Shown: positions 1 to 6,259 of the stretch, in pieces | Numbering within the stretch: the stretch's first letter is position 1 | How the letters are laid out: every line of letters starts with the position of its first letter | Program-made: the position numbers and the translations under genes | Source: JAZKFT01 sp043760535 | GTDB lineage: Bacteria > Bacteroidota > Bacteroidia > Chitinophagales > Chitinophagaceae | NCBI GenBank assembly: GCA_043760535.1 | Contig: JAYUOV010000246.1 | Span: 1 to 9,713 of the forward strand | Reading direction: 5' to 3' | Length of the DNA: 9,713 nt | Notes under the pieces: generated by a model | Seen by the model: the letters and a program-made list of their open reading frames with translations, nothing else | Told to the model about the DNA's origin: nothing | Databases searched by the model: none

Positions 1-83
1 CTAGCGAAGTATATACGGGTTCACCAATTGCCGAAGCAAACATATAAAATTGTTTGCCGAATGTTTGGAATTAAACGGTATAA

Positions 84-229
84 CTGAAAGGGCGGAACAA
101 AATTAGTTGTCAAACGAAATTGCATTACATAATTGTTTCGCCCTTTCAGGGCTTACCGGCAACAGAACATTCTAAAACCCAGGGCGCTGCCCCGGGCTAT
201 TATGTTCCGCCCTTTCGGGGCTAATTGCC
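84..229. repeat. REP-like cluster of inverted and direct repeats
   Basis: The 17-mer CTGAAAGGGCGGAACAA (84-100) is matched in inverted orientation at 133-149 with one difference, giving a long hairpin around a loop of about 32 bases. A near-direct copy of the second arm and its flank (TGTTTCGCCCTTTCAGGGCT against TGTTCCGCCCTTTCGGGGCT) lies at 203-222. Between them is a compact hairpin, CCCAGGGC-GCT-GCCCCGGG (178-196), with one mismatch. No open reading frame of note overlaps the cluster. The phrases resemble the dispersed REP-type palindromes that accompany IS200-like REP-associated tyrosine transposases (RAYTs) in several phyla. That link is from memory; no RAYT gene is present in the window. 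Confidence 0.7.
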
Positions 230-378
230 AGATTTCTTGCTCTTTCAAAGTGGTTAAAATTCGCTTTTATTTGGGACTCCGCCCCTGACGAACGGGATTT
301 GCAAACTGACACCCTTACGAATTACTTGAGAAAACGGCATTGAATGACTGAATGACAATTGACCAATGACCCAATGAC
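230..378. other. Gene-free spacer with AATGAC tract
   Basis: No coding potential is evident here. The right end (about 341-378) is a run of loosely repeated AATGAC / CCAATGAC words that stops directly at the TAA stop codon (381-379) of the minus-strand molybdopterin subunit gene. The same words recur upstream of folA. The stretch 274-306 (GACTCCGCCCCTGACGAACG and neighbours) has the look of a degenerate half-palindrome, but I could not find its partner arm. Confidence 0.5.
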
Positions 379-2592
379 TTAAGCTAACAATTTATCCGGC
401 GTAATAGGCAATTCCCGAATCCGCTTACCGGTGGCATGGTACACACCATTGGCAACTGCGGCAGCAAAACCTATTAAGGCTATTTCTCCCATTCCTTTTG
501 CCCCCATTGGGTTAATGTAGGGGTCTGGTTTGTCAATAAAAATGGTATCAATATGCGGCGTATCGGCACTTACAGGTACATGGTAGTCGGCAAAATTATT
601 ATTCACCATGCGGCCATACCGATGGTCTATAATCACCTCTTCGGTTAATGCCATGCCAATACCACCGGTAGCTCCGCCAATCATTTGGCTGGCAGCCGTT
701 TTAGGACTAACTATTTTTCCTGCATCCGCCACACTTACTACCCGCTTTACCCTTACCTGTCCGGTAGCAGGGTGTACATGTACTTCCACAAAATGAACTG
801 AAAATGAATACATGGAGTATTGCTTTTGCTCATCGCCGGGTTTGGAAATTTCGGTTAGTTCCAGCATTGGCAGGTTGTGCAGTTGCAGTACTTCTGCAAA
901 AGACATTTTTTTGCTGCGGTCGGCAGTTGCATAAATCACTCCGGCTTCGAACGAAAGTTCTTCGGCATTAATGCCAGCAAGTGGAGAACCTTCTTTGGTG
1001 GTGGTCATTTTAGCTAAAGCTTTTTTTACCGCAGTACATACCGCATGTACTGCCGAGCCAAGCGAAGCGTTCATGGATGAGCCGCCTTGTGTACCACCTT
1101 GCGGATAGGAGGAATCACCCAGTTCGAACTTAATTTTATTAACAGGAATCCCCAATGTTTCATGTGCTATCTGTGTCATGGCTGTGCCCGTTCCGGGGCC
1201 AATATCGCTAGCAGCACTTTGTAAAGTAAGGCTTCCATCAGCTTTTAAAATCGCTTTGGATTGTGCTGTTCCCCTGAATGCACCAAACGTTCCTGAACTC
1301 ATGCCATAGCCTACCAACCATTCGCCGGCCTTCATGCTGCGGGGTTCGGGGTTGCGTTTAAACCAGCCAATTTTTTCGGCACCTGCTGCGTAGGCTTCTT
1401 TTAAAAATTTACTGCTGTAGGGCAATTTCTTTTCAGGATCCGTATCTGCATGGTTGCGGATGCGTAATTCAATGGGATCTAATTTGAGTTTGTAAGCCAG
1501 TTCGTCCATAGCCGATTCCAAAGCAAAGGCACCAGTAGCTTCGCCGGGGCCACGCATCCAGATAGGCACACCAATATCTAACGGTACAATGCGGTATTTG
1601 GTTTGCACATTGGGGCAGGCATACATGGATTTAGACATGTTTACAGTACCTTCTGTAAAATCGTCGTAAGTGCTGGTAACGCCAGTGGCTTCGTGGTAAA
1701 TGCCGGTAATTTTTCCATCGGCTGTAGCACCAAGCCCTACTTTTTGCAGGGTTGCGGGCCGGTAGCCAACCATGGTAAACATTTGCGGCCTCGTCATTAC
1801 AAACTTTACCGGGCGTCCGATTTTTTTTGCAGCCGCTACTACGGCTATTTCCTGTGGCCAGGTGCGTAAAGCCATGCCAAAGCCACCGCCTACAAATTCG
1901 GAATATACCTGCACATTTTTTTCTGTTAGTTTAAATGCCCTCATAATAGCACTCTGTGTGCTTTTTACGCCCTGTGTTTTGGCATACACGGTTACTTTAT
2001 CAGCACCATCCCAACTTGCCAGTATGCCATATAACTCCATGGGGTTGTGGGTTTCCATGGGCATGGTGTAGTTTTCTTCTACTATTACCGGGGCATTTTT
2101 ATACGCACCTTCTTCGCCACGTTTGTAATCGCCGTTGCCACGTTTTGGTGCTACGCCTTTATCCTTTTCCGTGTCTATATTGGTACGAAATGTGTCTTTT
2201 TGATAGGTAGATTTTATGAGTGAAGCTCCATATTGTGCCCTTTCTAAAGTATCGGCTATTACCATGGCAATAGGTTGGCCATTGAACAGTATCTGATTGC
2301 TGCCAAATATTCTGTACTGCTGACCGCCCGATGGCAGGTTTGCAGGATTGGGTGCTGTAGGATTGCCAGGTATTTCGGGCATATTAAGGTGGGTAAAAAC
2401 GGCAAGTACACCGGGTGCATTTTCTGCCTTTTTGGTATCTATGGCGGTGATGCGGCCACGAGTAATGGTGCTCGTAGCCATTACGCAATATGCCATATTG
2501 GGTACCTTAAATTCTGCAAAATATTTAGCCTTGCCGGTTACTTTTTGTATGCCGTCTACCCGGCTTATGGTTTCTTCTTTTTCGTTTGGCAT
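379..2592 (-). CDS. paoC: Molybdopterin-binding catalytic subunit of a xanthine dehydrogenase-family aldehyde oxidoreductase (PaoC-like)
   Basis: This is the large subunit of a three-part molybdenum hydroxylase. It holds the molybdopterin cofactor and oxidises the substrate (probably an aldehyde) with water as oxygen source. At 737 residues it is close to the size of E. coli PaoC. An a/b hammerhead domain occupies about residues 12-135, followed by two cofactor-binding domains (about 155-405 and 430-705). Visible motifs are GGGFGM at 235-240, RGPGEATGAF at 347-356, the arginine of FGAFRG at 440, PQGGTQGGSS at 497-506, and GAKGMGEIALIG near the C-terminus with the expected catalytic base Glu703. 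There is no signal peptide, so export would be as a complex with the Tat-bearing iron-sulfur subunit. The start ATG has no Shine-Dalgarno sequence. It is the last gene of the cluster, 277 bases after the FAD subunit gene. The substrate cannot be told from sequence. Confidence 0.93.
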   Translation of the reverse strand: MPNEKEETISRVDGIQKVTGKAKYFAEFKVPNMAYCVMATSTITRGRITAIDTKKAENAPGVLAVFTHLNMPEIPGNPTAPNPANLPSGGQQYRIFGSNQILFNGQPIAMVIADTLERAQYGASLIKSTYQKDTFRTNIDTEKDKGVAPKRGNGDYKRGEEGAYKNAPVIVEENYTMPMETHNPMELYGILASWDGADKVTVYAKTQGVKSTQSAIMRAFKLTEKNVQVYSEFVGGGFGMALRTWPQEIAVVAAAKKIGRPVKFVMTRPQMFTMVGYRPATLQKVGLGATADGKITGIYHEATGVTSTYDDFTEGTVNMSKSMYACPNVQTKYRIVPLDIGVPIWMRGPGEATGAFALESAMDELAYKLKLDPIELRIRNHADTDPEKKLPYSSKFLKEAYAAGAEKIGWFKRNPEPRSMKAGEWLVGYGMSSGTFGAFRGTAQSKAILKADGSLTLQSAASDIGPGTGTAMTQIAHETLGIPVNKIKFELGDSSYPQGGTQGGSSMNASLGSAVHAVCTAVKKALAKMTTTKEGSPLAGINAEELSFEAGVIYATADRSKKMSFAEVLQLHNLPMLELTEISKPGDEQKQYSMYSFSVHFVEVHVHPATGQVRVKRVVSVADAGKIVSPKTAASQMIGGATGGIGMALTEEVIIDHRYGRMVNNNFADYHVPVSADTPHIDTIFIDKPDPYINPMGAKGMGEIALIGFAAAVANGVYHATGKRIRELPITPDKLLA

Positions 2593-2847
2593 AATAGATG
2601 CGTTTGTATGGTTTTGGAAGCGTAAGGGATAGGAACGAAAAGCCCGTAACGCCGCCGATGAATTTATGAATAGCGAAGCTTTGGTGACCCTATGCGGCGG
2701 CGGACATGTAGTGGATAGCCCCCGAAATGCTTCGGGGCAAGCCGACCCGGCCAGTTTAAACCAATGAATTTAGACGGCTTTGCGGCCGGGTTACGCCCTA
2801 ATGGTTTTTTTCTTTTTTTGATTTACAATAATTCATTCGCCAAGAGG
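2593..2847. repeat. Structured GC-rich intergenic element inside the oxidoreductase operon
   Basis: This spacer separates the FAD and molybdopterin subunit genes. It contains at least three hairpins: CGCCGCCG (2650-2657) with CGGCGGCG (2695-2702), CCCCGAA-ATGC-TTCGGGG (2720-2737), and ACCCGGCC (2745-2752) with GGCCGGGT (2784-2791). It is bounded by GCGTAAGGGATAGG (from 2630) and a T-rich run (2804-2819). It is more GC-rich and more structured than its surroundings. From memory, phrases such as the complement of GCGTAAGGGATAG recur between genes in Chitinophagaceae genomes, so a dispersed repeat is the leading idea. No protein is encoded. A leader or processing role for the downstream gene is possible but not shown. 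Confidence 0.55.
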
Positions 2848-2873
2848 GAGACGCCATAAATGGACGTCTCTAC
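2848..2873. repeat. Short palindrome GAGACGCCAT/ATGGCGTCTC family, copy 1
   Basis: GAGACGCCAT (2848-2857) faces ATGGACGTCTC (2860-2870), giving a 10-bp stem with one bulged base, followed by TAC. A second copy of the same family lies at 6186-6208. Read on the minus strand, the flanking GTAGAGACG supplies the TAG stop codon (2872-2870) of the FAD subunit gene, so the repeat forms the end of that gene. Confidence 0.7.
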
Positions 2874-3844
2874 AGGATGGCTGATTTTAATGCTTCTACA
2901 ATGGCATTTGGAGCCATGGTTAATTTAAAATCGTTTTCGCCAAAACTTTTTGCGCCTTTCATGGCAATTGTTGCGGCTTGTTTAAAAACGGCTTCTGTTG
3001 CTTGTTTTCCTTTTAAGAATTTTTCTGCTTCGGTAAGCCGCCATGGTTTATGTGCCACACCGCCCATAGCCAGCCGAACATCTTTAATGTTATTGCCATT
3101 TAGGTTTAAGGCGGCGGCTACAGAAACCAACGCAAATGCATACGAAGCCCTGTCACGGATTTTTAAATAGTGTGCATGTTTGCTTAAACTGTTGTTTGGA
3201 ATCTCTGTGGCAATAATCAATTCTCCCTTTTGTAACGTATTGTCTTTTTCGGGCATATAGCCGGGCAGGCGGTGGAAATTTGCAAACGGAATTTTTCTTT
3301 CGCCTTTGGGCCCGGCCACTATAACCACTGCATCTAAGGCCACAAGTGCTACGCACATATCGCTTGGGTGAACTGCTATGCATTTATCGCTGGTGCCAAA
3401 AATGGCATGCATTCGGTTGTAACCGCCAACTGCTGCACAGCCGCTACCGGGCTGCCGTTTATTACACGGCATAGTGGTATCGTAAAAATAGCCGCACCTT
3501 GTTCGCTGCATCATATTGCCACCAACGGTAGCCATATTGCGTAACTGTGGCGATGCGCCGGCTTGCAGGGCTAATGATAATAACGGAAAGTTTTTTGTGA
3601 TGAGTTCATGCTCCGCCACCGCTGAGTTTTTAGCCAGGGCACCGATGCGGATGCCGGTTGGGATTTTGGTAATAGCGGCCATTGGCAGGTTATTAATATC
3701 CACCAATTTATCTGGTGCAGACACGCCATTTTTCATGAGGTCTATCAGATTGGTTCCGCCTGCAAGAAACGCCGGACTGCCTTTTGCCATTTCGCTAATA
3801 GCTGCTTTTTGTGTAGCAGGCCGTATGTATTGAAATTGGTTCAT
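2870..3844 (-). CDS. paoB: FAD-binding subunit of the molybdenum hydroxylase, with PaoB-type cysteine insertion
   Basis: This is the FAD subunit (324 residues) that passes electrons between the iron-sulfur clusters and the final acceptor. The FAD-binding loops are AGGTNLIDLM at 28-37 and TVGGN at 106-110. Residues 115-165 carry an insertion with Cys117, Cys127, Cys136, Cys155 and Cys164 and the stretch PCNKRQPGSGC. This is typical of PaoB and of the 4-hydroxybenzoyl-CoA reductase FAD subunit, where an extra [4Fe-4S] cluster is bound. The C-terminal CO dehydrogenase flavoprotein domain is at about 222-322. The start at 3844 was chosen because homology begins at MNQFQYIRPA, the ATG overlaps the upstream TGA as ATGA, and a GGGAGG sits 9 bases upstream. 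The same frame is open for another 58 codons upstream, but that part only shadows the iron-sulfur gene. The stop codon lies in a short palindromic repeat. Confidence 0.93.
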   Translation of the reverse strand: MNQFQYIRPATQKAAISEMAKGSPAFLAGGTNLIDLMKNGVSAPDKLVDINNLPMAAITKIPTGIRIGALAKNSAVAEHELITKNFPLLSLALQAGASPQLRNMATVGGNMMQRTRCGYFYDTTMPCNKRQPGSGCAAVGGYNRMHAIFGTSDKCIAVHPSDMCVALVALDAVVIVAGPKGERKIPFANFHRLPGYMPEKDNTLQKGELIIATEIPNNSLSKHAHYLKIRDRASYAFALVSVAAALNLNGNNIKDVRLAMGGVAHKPWRLTEAEKFLKGKQATEAVFKQAATIAMKGAKSFGENDFKLTMAPNAIVEALKSAIL

Positions 3845-4476
3845 ATTGTTTTTCCTCCCTGTTTTGCGAATACAATGGCATCCACAATATTGCTGTAAGC
3901 ACCACAGCGGCAGATGTTGCCACTCATATATTCCCGTATTTCGTCTGGTGTATTGGCATGCCCTTCTCTTACACAGGCTACAGCACTCATTATTTGGCCG
4001 GGTGTACAGTAGCCGCACTGAAAGCCATCGAATTTTATAAATGCATCCTGCATGGGGTGCAGTGTTTCGCCGTTTGCAAGGCCCTCGATAGTGGTTACTT
4101 TTTTACCCTCGGTGGTAACGGCTAAAGTAAGGCAGGCGTTTACCCGTTGCCCGTTTACATGAACCGTACAAGCACCGCATTGGCCATGGTCGCAGCCTTT
4201 TTTGGTGCCAGTAAGATCGAGTTGCTCTCTTAGTAAATCAAGCAAGGTTACCCTGCTTTCTACCTGCAATTTTTGAGCGATACCGTTAATTTCCGTATTG
4301 AGTGGCATCTTTTCAAGAGCTGTGGCTAATGCTTCGCCATCGCCGCCTGCTTTTACAAATGCTGCCGGGGTTACTGCCAATGCTGCCAATATGGAAGATT
4401 GCTTCAAAAAATTTCGGCGTGGATTATCTATTATTTCATTGGGTAGAACCGGTTCTTTATTTTCAGCCATAAGCAT
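3841..4476 (-). CDS. paoA: Tat-exported [2Fe-2S] subunit of the molybdenum hydroxylase (PaoA-like)
   Basis: This is the small electron-transfer subunit (211 residues). A twin-arginine signal is visible: Arg20-Arg21 in NPRRNFLKQ, followed by the hydrophobic stretch SSILAALAVTPAAFV, which argues for folded export to the periplasm. The N-terminal plant-ferredoxin-like domain has Cys95, Cys100, Cys103 and Cys115 (GCDHGQCGAC). The C-terminal helical domain has Cys154, Cys157, Cys189 and Cys191 (FQCGYCTPG and NICRCGAY). Together these bind two [2Fe-2S] clusters. The first in-frame ATG is at 4476; a second, two codons on (4470), is an equally possible start. The gene is the first of the cluster, with its stop overlapping the paoB-like start by 4 bases, which implies translational coupling. 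The first-gene position, Tat signal and PaoB-type insertion in the next gene favour the Pao-type assignment over cytoplasmic xanthine dehydrogenase. Confidence 0.93.
   Translation of the reverse strand: MLMAENKEPVLPNEIIDNPRRNFLKQSSILAALAVTPAAFVKAGGDGEALATALEKMPLNTEINGIAQKLQVESRVTLLDLLREQLDLTGTKKGCDHGQCGACTVHVNGQRVNACLTLAVTTEGKKVTTIEGLANGETLHPMQDAFIKFDGFQCGYCTPGQIMSAVACVREGHANTPDEIREYMSGNICRCGAYSNIVDAIVFAKQGGKTI
3854..3860 (-). promoter_or_regulatory. Shine-Dalgarno-like AGGGAGG before the FAD subunit gene
   Basis: On the minus strand AGGGAGG is followed by a 9-base spacer and ATG. It lies inside the last codons of the iron-sulfur subunit gene (Gln-Gly-Gly). Other starts in this window lack such a sequence, which is usual for Bacteroidota, so it may reflect the Gly-Gly codons rather than selection for ribosome binding. 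Confidence 0.4.
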
Positions 4477-4721
4477 CGTTATTTTAAAGTTGATTGTAAG
4501 CCAATTGAGATATTAGAGAGTAACTAAATTATGCTTTTGGTGTGTAGAAAACAGATTCTGGTTTAGTTTATTTAAATAGTATTTGCAGATGGTAATGATG
4601 CATTATAAACGGAGACAATCCGAAACTAACTTCCAAATGTTTTAATACACAGCCTACCCACAATCGAAAATCCTTTAGCCCTAACGCATAAATCTACCTC
4701 CTTAATATTTACATTGCACCC
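4477..4721. other. Divergent intergenic region between the oxidoreductase cluster and thyA
   Basis: This 245-base spacer has genes leaving in both directions and therefore should hold both promoters. It is AT-rich and has no reading frame or strong hairpin that I can see. A weak match to the Bacteroidota promoter pattern for the minus-strand cluster is listed separately. For thyA I see no convincing TTTG / TAnnTTTG pair; the sequence just before its ATG is AT-rich (TTAATATTTACATTG). Confidence 0.6.
4524..4555 (-). promoter_or_regulatory. Possible Bacteroidota-type promoter for the oxidoreductase cluster
   Basis: On the minus strand, TCTG (4555-4552) and TAATTTAG (4531-4524) are separated by 20 bases. 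This resembles the Bacteroidota sigma-ABfr consensus TTTG, about 19-21 bases, TAnnTTTG, with one mismatch in each box. The -7 box is about 48 bases upstream of the first ATG. The match is weak and could be chance in AT-rich DNA. Confidence 0.25.
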
Positions 4722-5537
4722 ATGCAGCAGTATCTCAATTTGCTAAACGATATCATTACAACCGGAGCCGATAAAAGCGACCGTACCGGAACAGGAACCC
4801 GAAGCATATTTGGGCATCAGTTAAGGTTTAATCTGGCAGAAGGTTTCCCGATGGTGACTACCAAAAAACTACACTTAAAGTCTATCATTTACGAACTGCT
4901 TTGGTTTTTAAAAGGTGATACCAATATTGCCTATTTAAAAGAAAACGGCATTCGTATTTGGGATGAATGGGCAGACGAAAACGGCGATCTTGGCCCCGTG
5001 TACGGTAAGCAATGGCGCAGTTGGGAAGGTGCCGATGGCAGAACAACGGACCAGATAACATGGCTGATAAACGAGATTCTAACAAATCCCGACAGCCGCC
5101 GCCTGATAGTGAGTGCCTGGAACGTAGCCGACCTGCCGAAAATGGCGCTGATGCCGTGCCACAATATGTTTCAGTTTTATGTGGCGCCGGCAAAAGGTTG
5201 CGAAACAAAACGCAGACTTAGCTGTCAGCTTTACCAACGCAGTGCAGATGTGTTTTTGGGTGTGCCTTTTAATATTGCATCGTATGCACTGCTTACCATG
5301 ATGATAGCACAGGTTTGTGATCTGGAGCCAGGCGATTTTGTACATAGCTTTGGTGATGTACACTTGTATAGTAATCATTTTGAACAGGCAAAACTGCAGC
5401 TGACGAGAACACCTTTTCCTTTGCCACAACTCAACATAAACCCTGCTGTAAAAAATATTTATGGTTTTACATTCGAAGATTTTGAACTGGAGAATTACCA
5501 ATGCCATCCTGGAATAAAAGCGGCGGTGGCGGTGTAG
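4722..5537 (+). CDS. thyA: Thymidylate synthase ThyA
   Basis: Converts dUMP and methylene-tetrahydrofolate into dTMP and dihydrofolate in the cytosol. The 271-residue protein is full length (E. coli has 264). Visible active-site features are Arg126-Arg127 (PDSRRLIVSAWN), the catalytic Cys146 in ALMPCHNMFQFYV, YQRSADVFLG with Arg173 and Asp176, Asn184 in VPFNIASYALL, and GDVHLYSNH with His214 and Tyr216. The C-terminus HPGIKAAVAV ends as the family does. Compared with E. coli there is a 7-residue insertion at about 155-164 (PAKGCETKR region) between the catalytic strand and RLSCQLYQRS. The ATG at 4722 opens directly on the conserved MQQYLNLLNDI. folA follows after about 110 bases, and FolA recycles the dihydrofolate product, so the two form one functional unit. 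Confidence 0.98.
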   Translation: MQQYLNLLNDIITTGADKSDRTGTGTRSIFGHQLRFNLAEGFPMVTTKKLHLKSIIYELLWFLKGDTNIAYLKENGIRIWDEWADENGDLGPVYGKQWRSWEGADGRTTDQITWLINEILTNPDSRRLIVSAWNVADLPKMALMPCHNMFQFYVAPAKGCETKRRLSCQLYQRSADVFLGVPFNIASYALLTMMIAQVCDLEPGDFVHSFGDVHLYSNHFEQAKLQLTRTPFPLPQLNINPAVKNIYGFTFEDFELENYQCHPGIKAAVAV

Positions 5538-5648
5538 GTTTTAATGAATCATTGATAATTGGGTAATGGATAATGAAAATGATATTGACCTACTGACTTG
5601 TGACCGAATGACCAAAAATTGACTTACTGACCAATGACTAATGACCCA
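5538..5648. repeat. Heptad-like simple repeat tract between thyA and folA
   Basis: The spacer is made largely of loosely repeated words: TGATAATTGGGTAATGGATAATGA at its left, then ATTGACC, ACTGAC, GAATGACC, TTGACTTACTGACC, CCAATGAC, TAATGACCC, AATGAC up to the folA start. The words match the tract at 341-378. The unit is about seven bases but imperfect. The folA start codon is itself part of an AATGAC unit. No promoter or terminator stands out. Confidence 0.6.
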
Positions 5649-6152
5649 ATGACAATATCCCTTATAGTTGCAGCCTCCACCAATAATGCCATTGGCAATA
5701 AGGGTGCGTTGCTATGGCATTTGCCAAACGACCTTAGGTTTTTTAAAAATACAACCTGGGCTATGCCGGTAATAATGGGCCGTAAAACTTTTGAAAGTGT
5801 AGGTAAGCCATTGCCGGGCAGAACCAATATTGTTATCACCACACAGCACGGCTGGAAGGCCGAAGGCGTAACAACAGCATTCAGTTTAGATGATGCAATA
5901 CAGAAGGCAGCAACATTGGCTACCAACGAAATTTTCATCATTGGCGGCGGGCAAATTTATGAGCAAAGTTTTGCTATAGCCAACAGAATTTACATGACCC
6001 GTGTGCATACGAATATTGAGGATGCCGATGCATTTTTTCCTATTATAAAAAAAGATGAATGGCAACTGGTTTTTAAGAAAGATATGGATCAGGATGCCAA
6101 ACATGCATTCGATTATTCATTTGAAACTTTTGATCGTTTAATACATAATTAA
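5649..6152 (+). CDS. folA: Dihydrofolate reductase FolA
   Basis: Reduces dihydrofolate to tetrahydrofolate with NADPH, restoring the cofactor used up by ThyA next door. The protein is 167 residues from the chosen start, normal for the family. Visible features are ISLIVAASTNNAIG at the N-terminus, the M20-type loop into LLWHLPNDLRFFK with catalytic Asp28, the cofactor motif GRKTFES (44-50), LPGRTNIVIT with Arg58, IIGGGQIYEQ (98-107), and DADAFFP (125-131). An in-frame ATG at 5634 would add MTNDP, but those codons are plain AATGAC repeat, and homology begins at MTISLIVAAS, so 5649 is preferred. There is no Shine-Dalgarno sequence. Confidence 0.97.
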   Translation: MTISLIVAASTNNAIGNKGALLWHLPNDLRFFKNTTWAMPVIMGRKTFESVGKPLPGRTNIVITTQHGWKAEGVTTAFSLDDAIQKAATLATNEIFIIGGGQIYEQSFAIANRIYMTRVHTNIEDADAFFPIIKKDEWQLVFKKDMDQDAKHAFDYSFETFDRLIHN

Positions 6153-6259
6153 TAGCCATTTTCTTTTGTTTTATTTACATGATTCAGACGCCAGCATGGC
6201 GTCTCTACTAAAATCAAAACAACCAATCAACTAATACACCAATCAACTAATCAACCAAC
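6153..6259. repeat. Spacer with palindrome and AATCAACTAAT repeat
   Basis: The left part holds the palindrome listed separately. The right part (about 6215-6259) is a low-complexity run in which CCAATCAACTAAT occurs exactly twice with a 16-base period (6223-6235 and 6239-6251), followed by further CAACCAAC words. The run ends at the TTG start of the next gene and places an in-frame TAA (6248-6250) just before it. Confidence 0.65.
6186..6208. repeat. Short palindrome AGACGCCA/TGGCGTCT family, copy 2
   Basis: AGACGCCA (6186-6193) and TGGCGTCT (6197-6204) form a perfect 8-bp stem with a GCA loop, followed by CTAC. The stem and the trailing CTCTAC match the copy at 2848-2873. No T-run follows, so a simple intrinsic terminator is unlikely, although it lies just after folA. 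Confidence 0.75.

Noticed and set aside
36..57. Hairpin GCAAACA / TGTTTGC near the left edge
   Set aside because: Seven AT-rich pairs with an eight-base loop are expected by chance in this composition, and no gene end or repeat copy supports it.
84..229. Possible CRISPR array
   Set aside because: Copies are inverted as well as direct, there is no regular spacing, and no cas gene is present.
1603..2632. Several plus-strand open frames of 80-116 codons opposite the molybdopterin subunit gene
   Set aside because: They are shadows of a strongly conserved minus-strand gene, with no recognisable domains.
2745..2819. Hairpin followed by a T-run, like a plus-strand intrinsic terminator
   Set aside because: No plus-strand gene ends here, and the T-run begins 13 bases after the stem. 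On the minus strand the order is wrong for a terminator.
3845..4018. 58-codon N-terminal extension of the FAD subunit reading frame
   Set aside because: It overlaps the well-supported iron-sulfur subunit gene in another frame, is cysteine- and arginine-rich without family similarity, and the conserved start with ATGA overlap lies at 3844.
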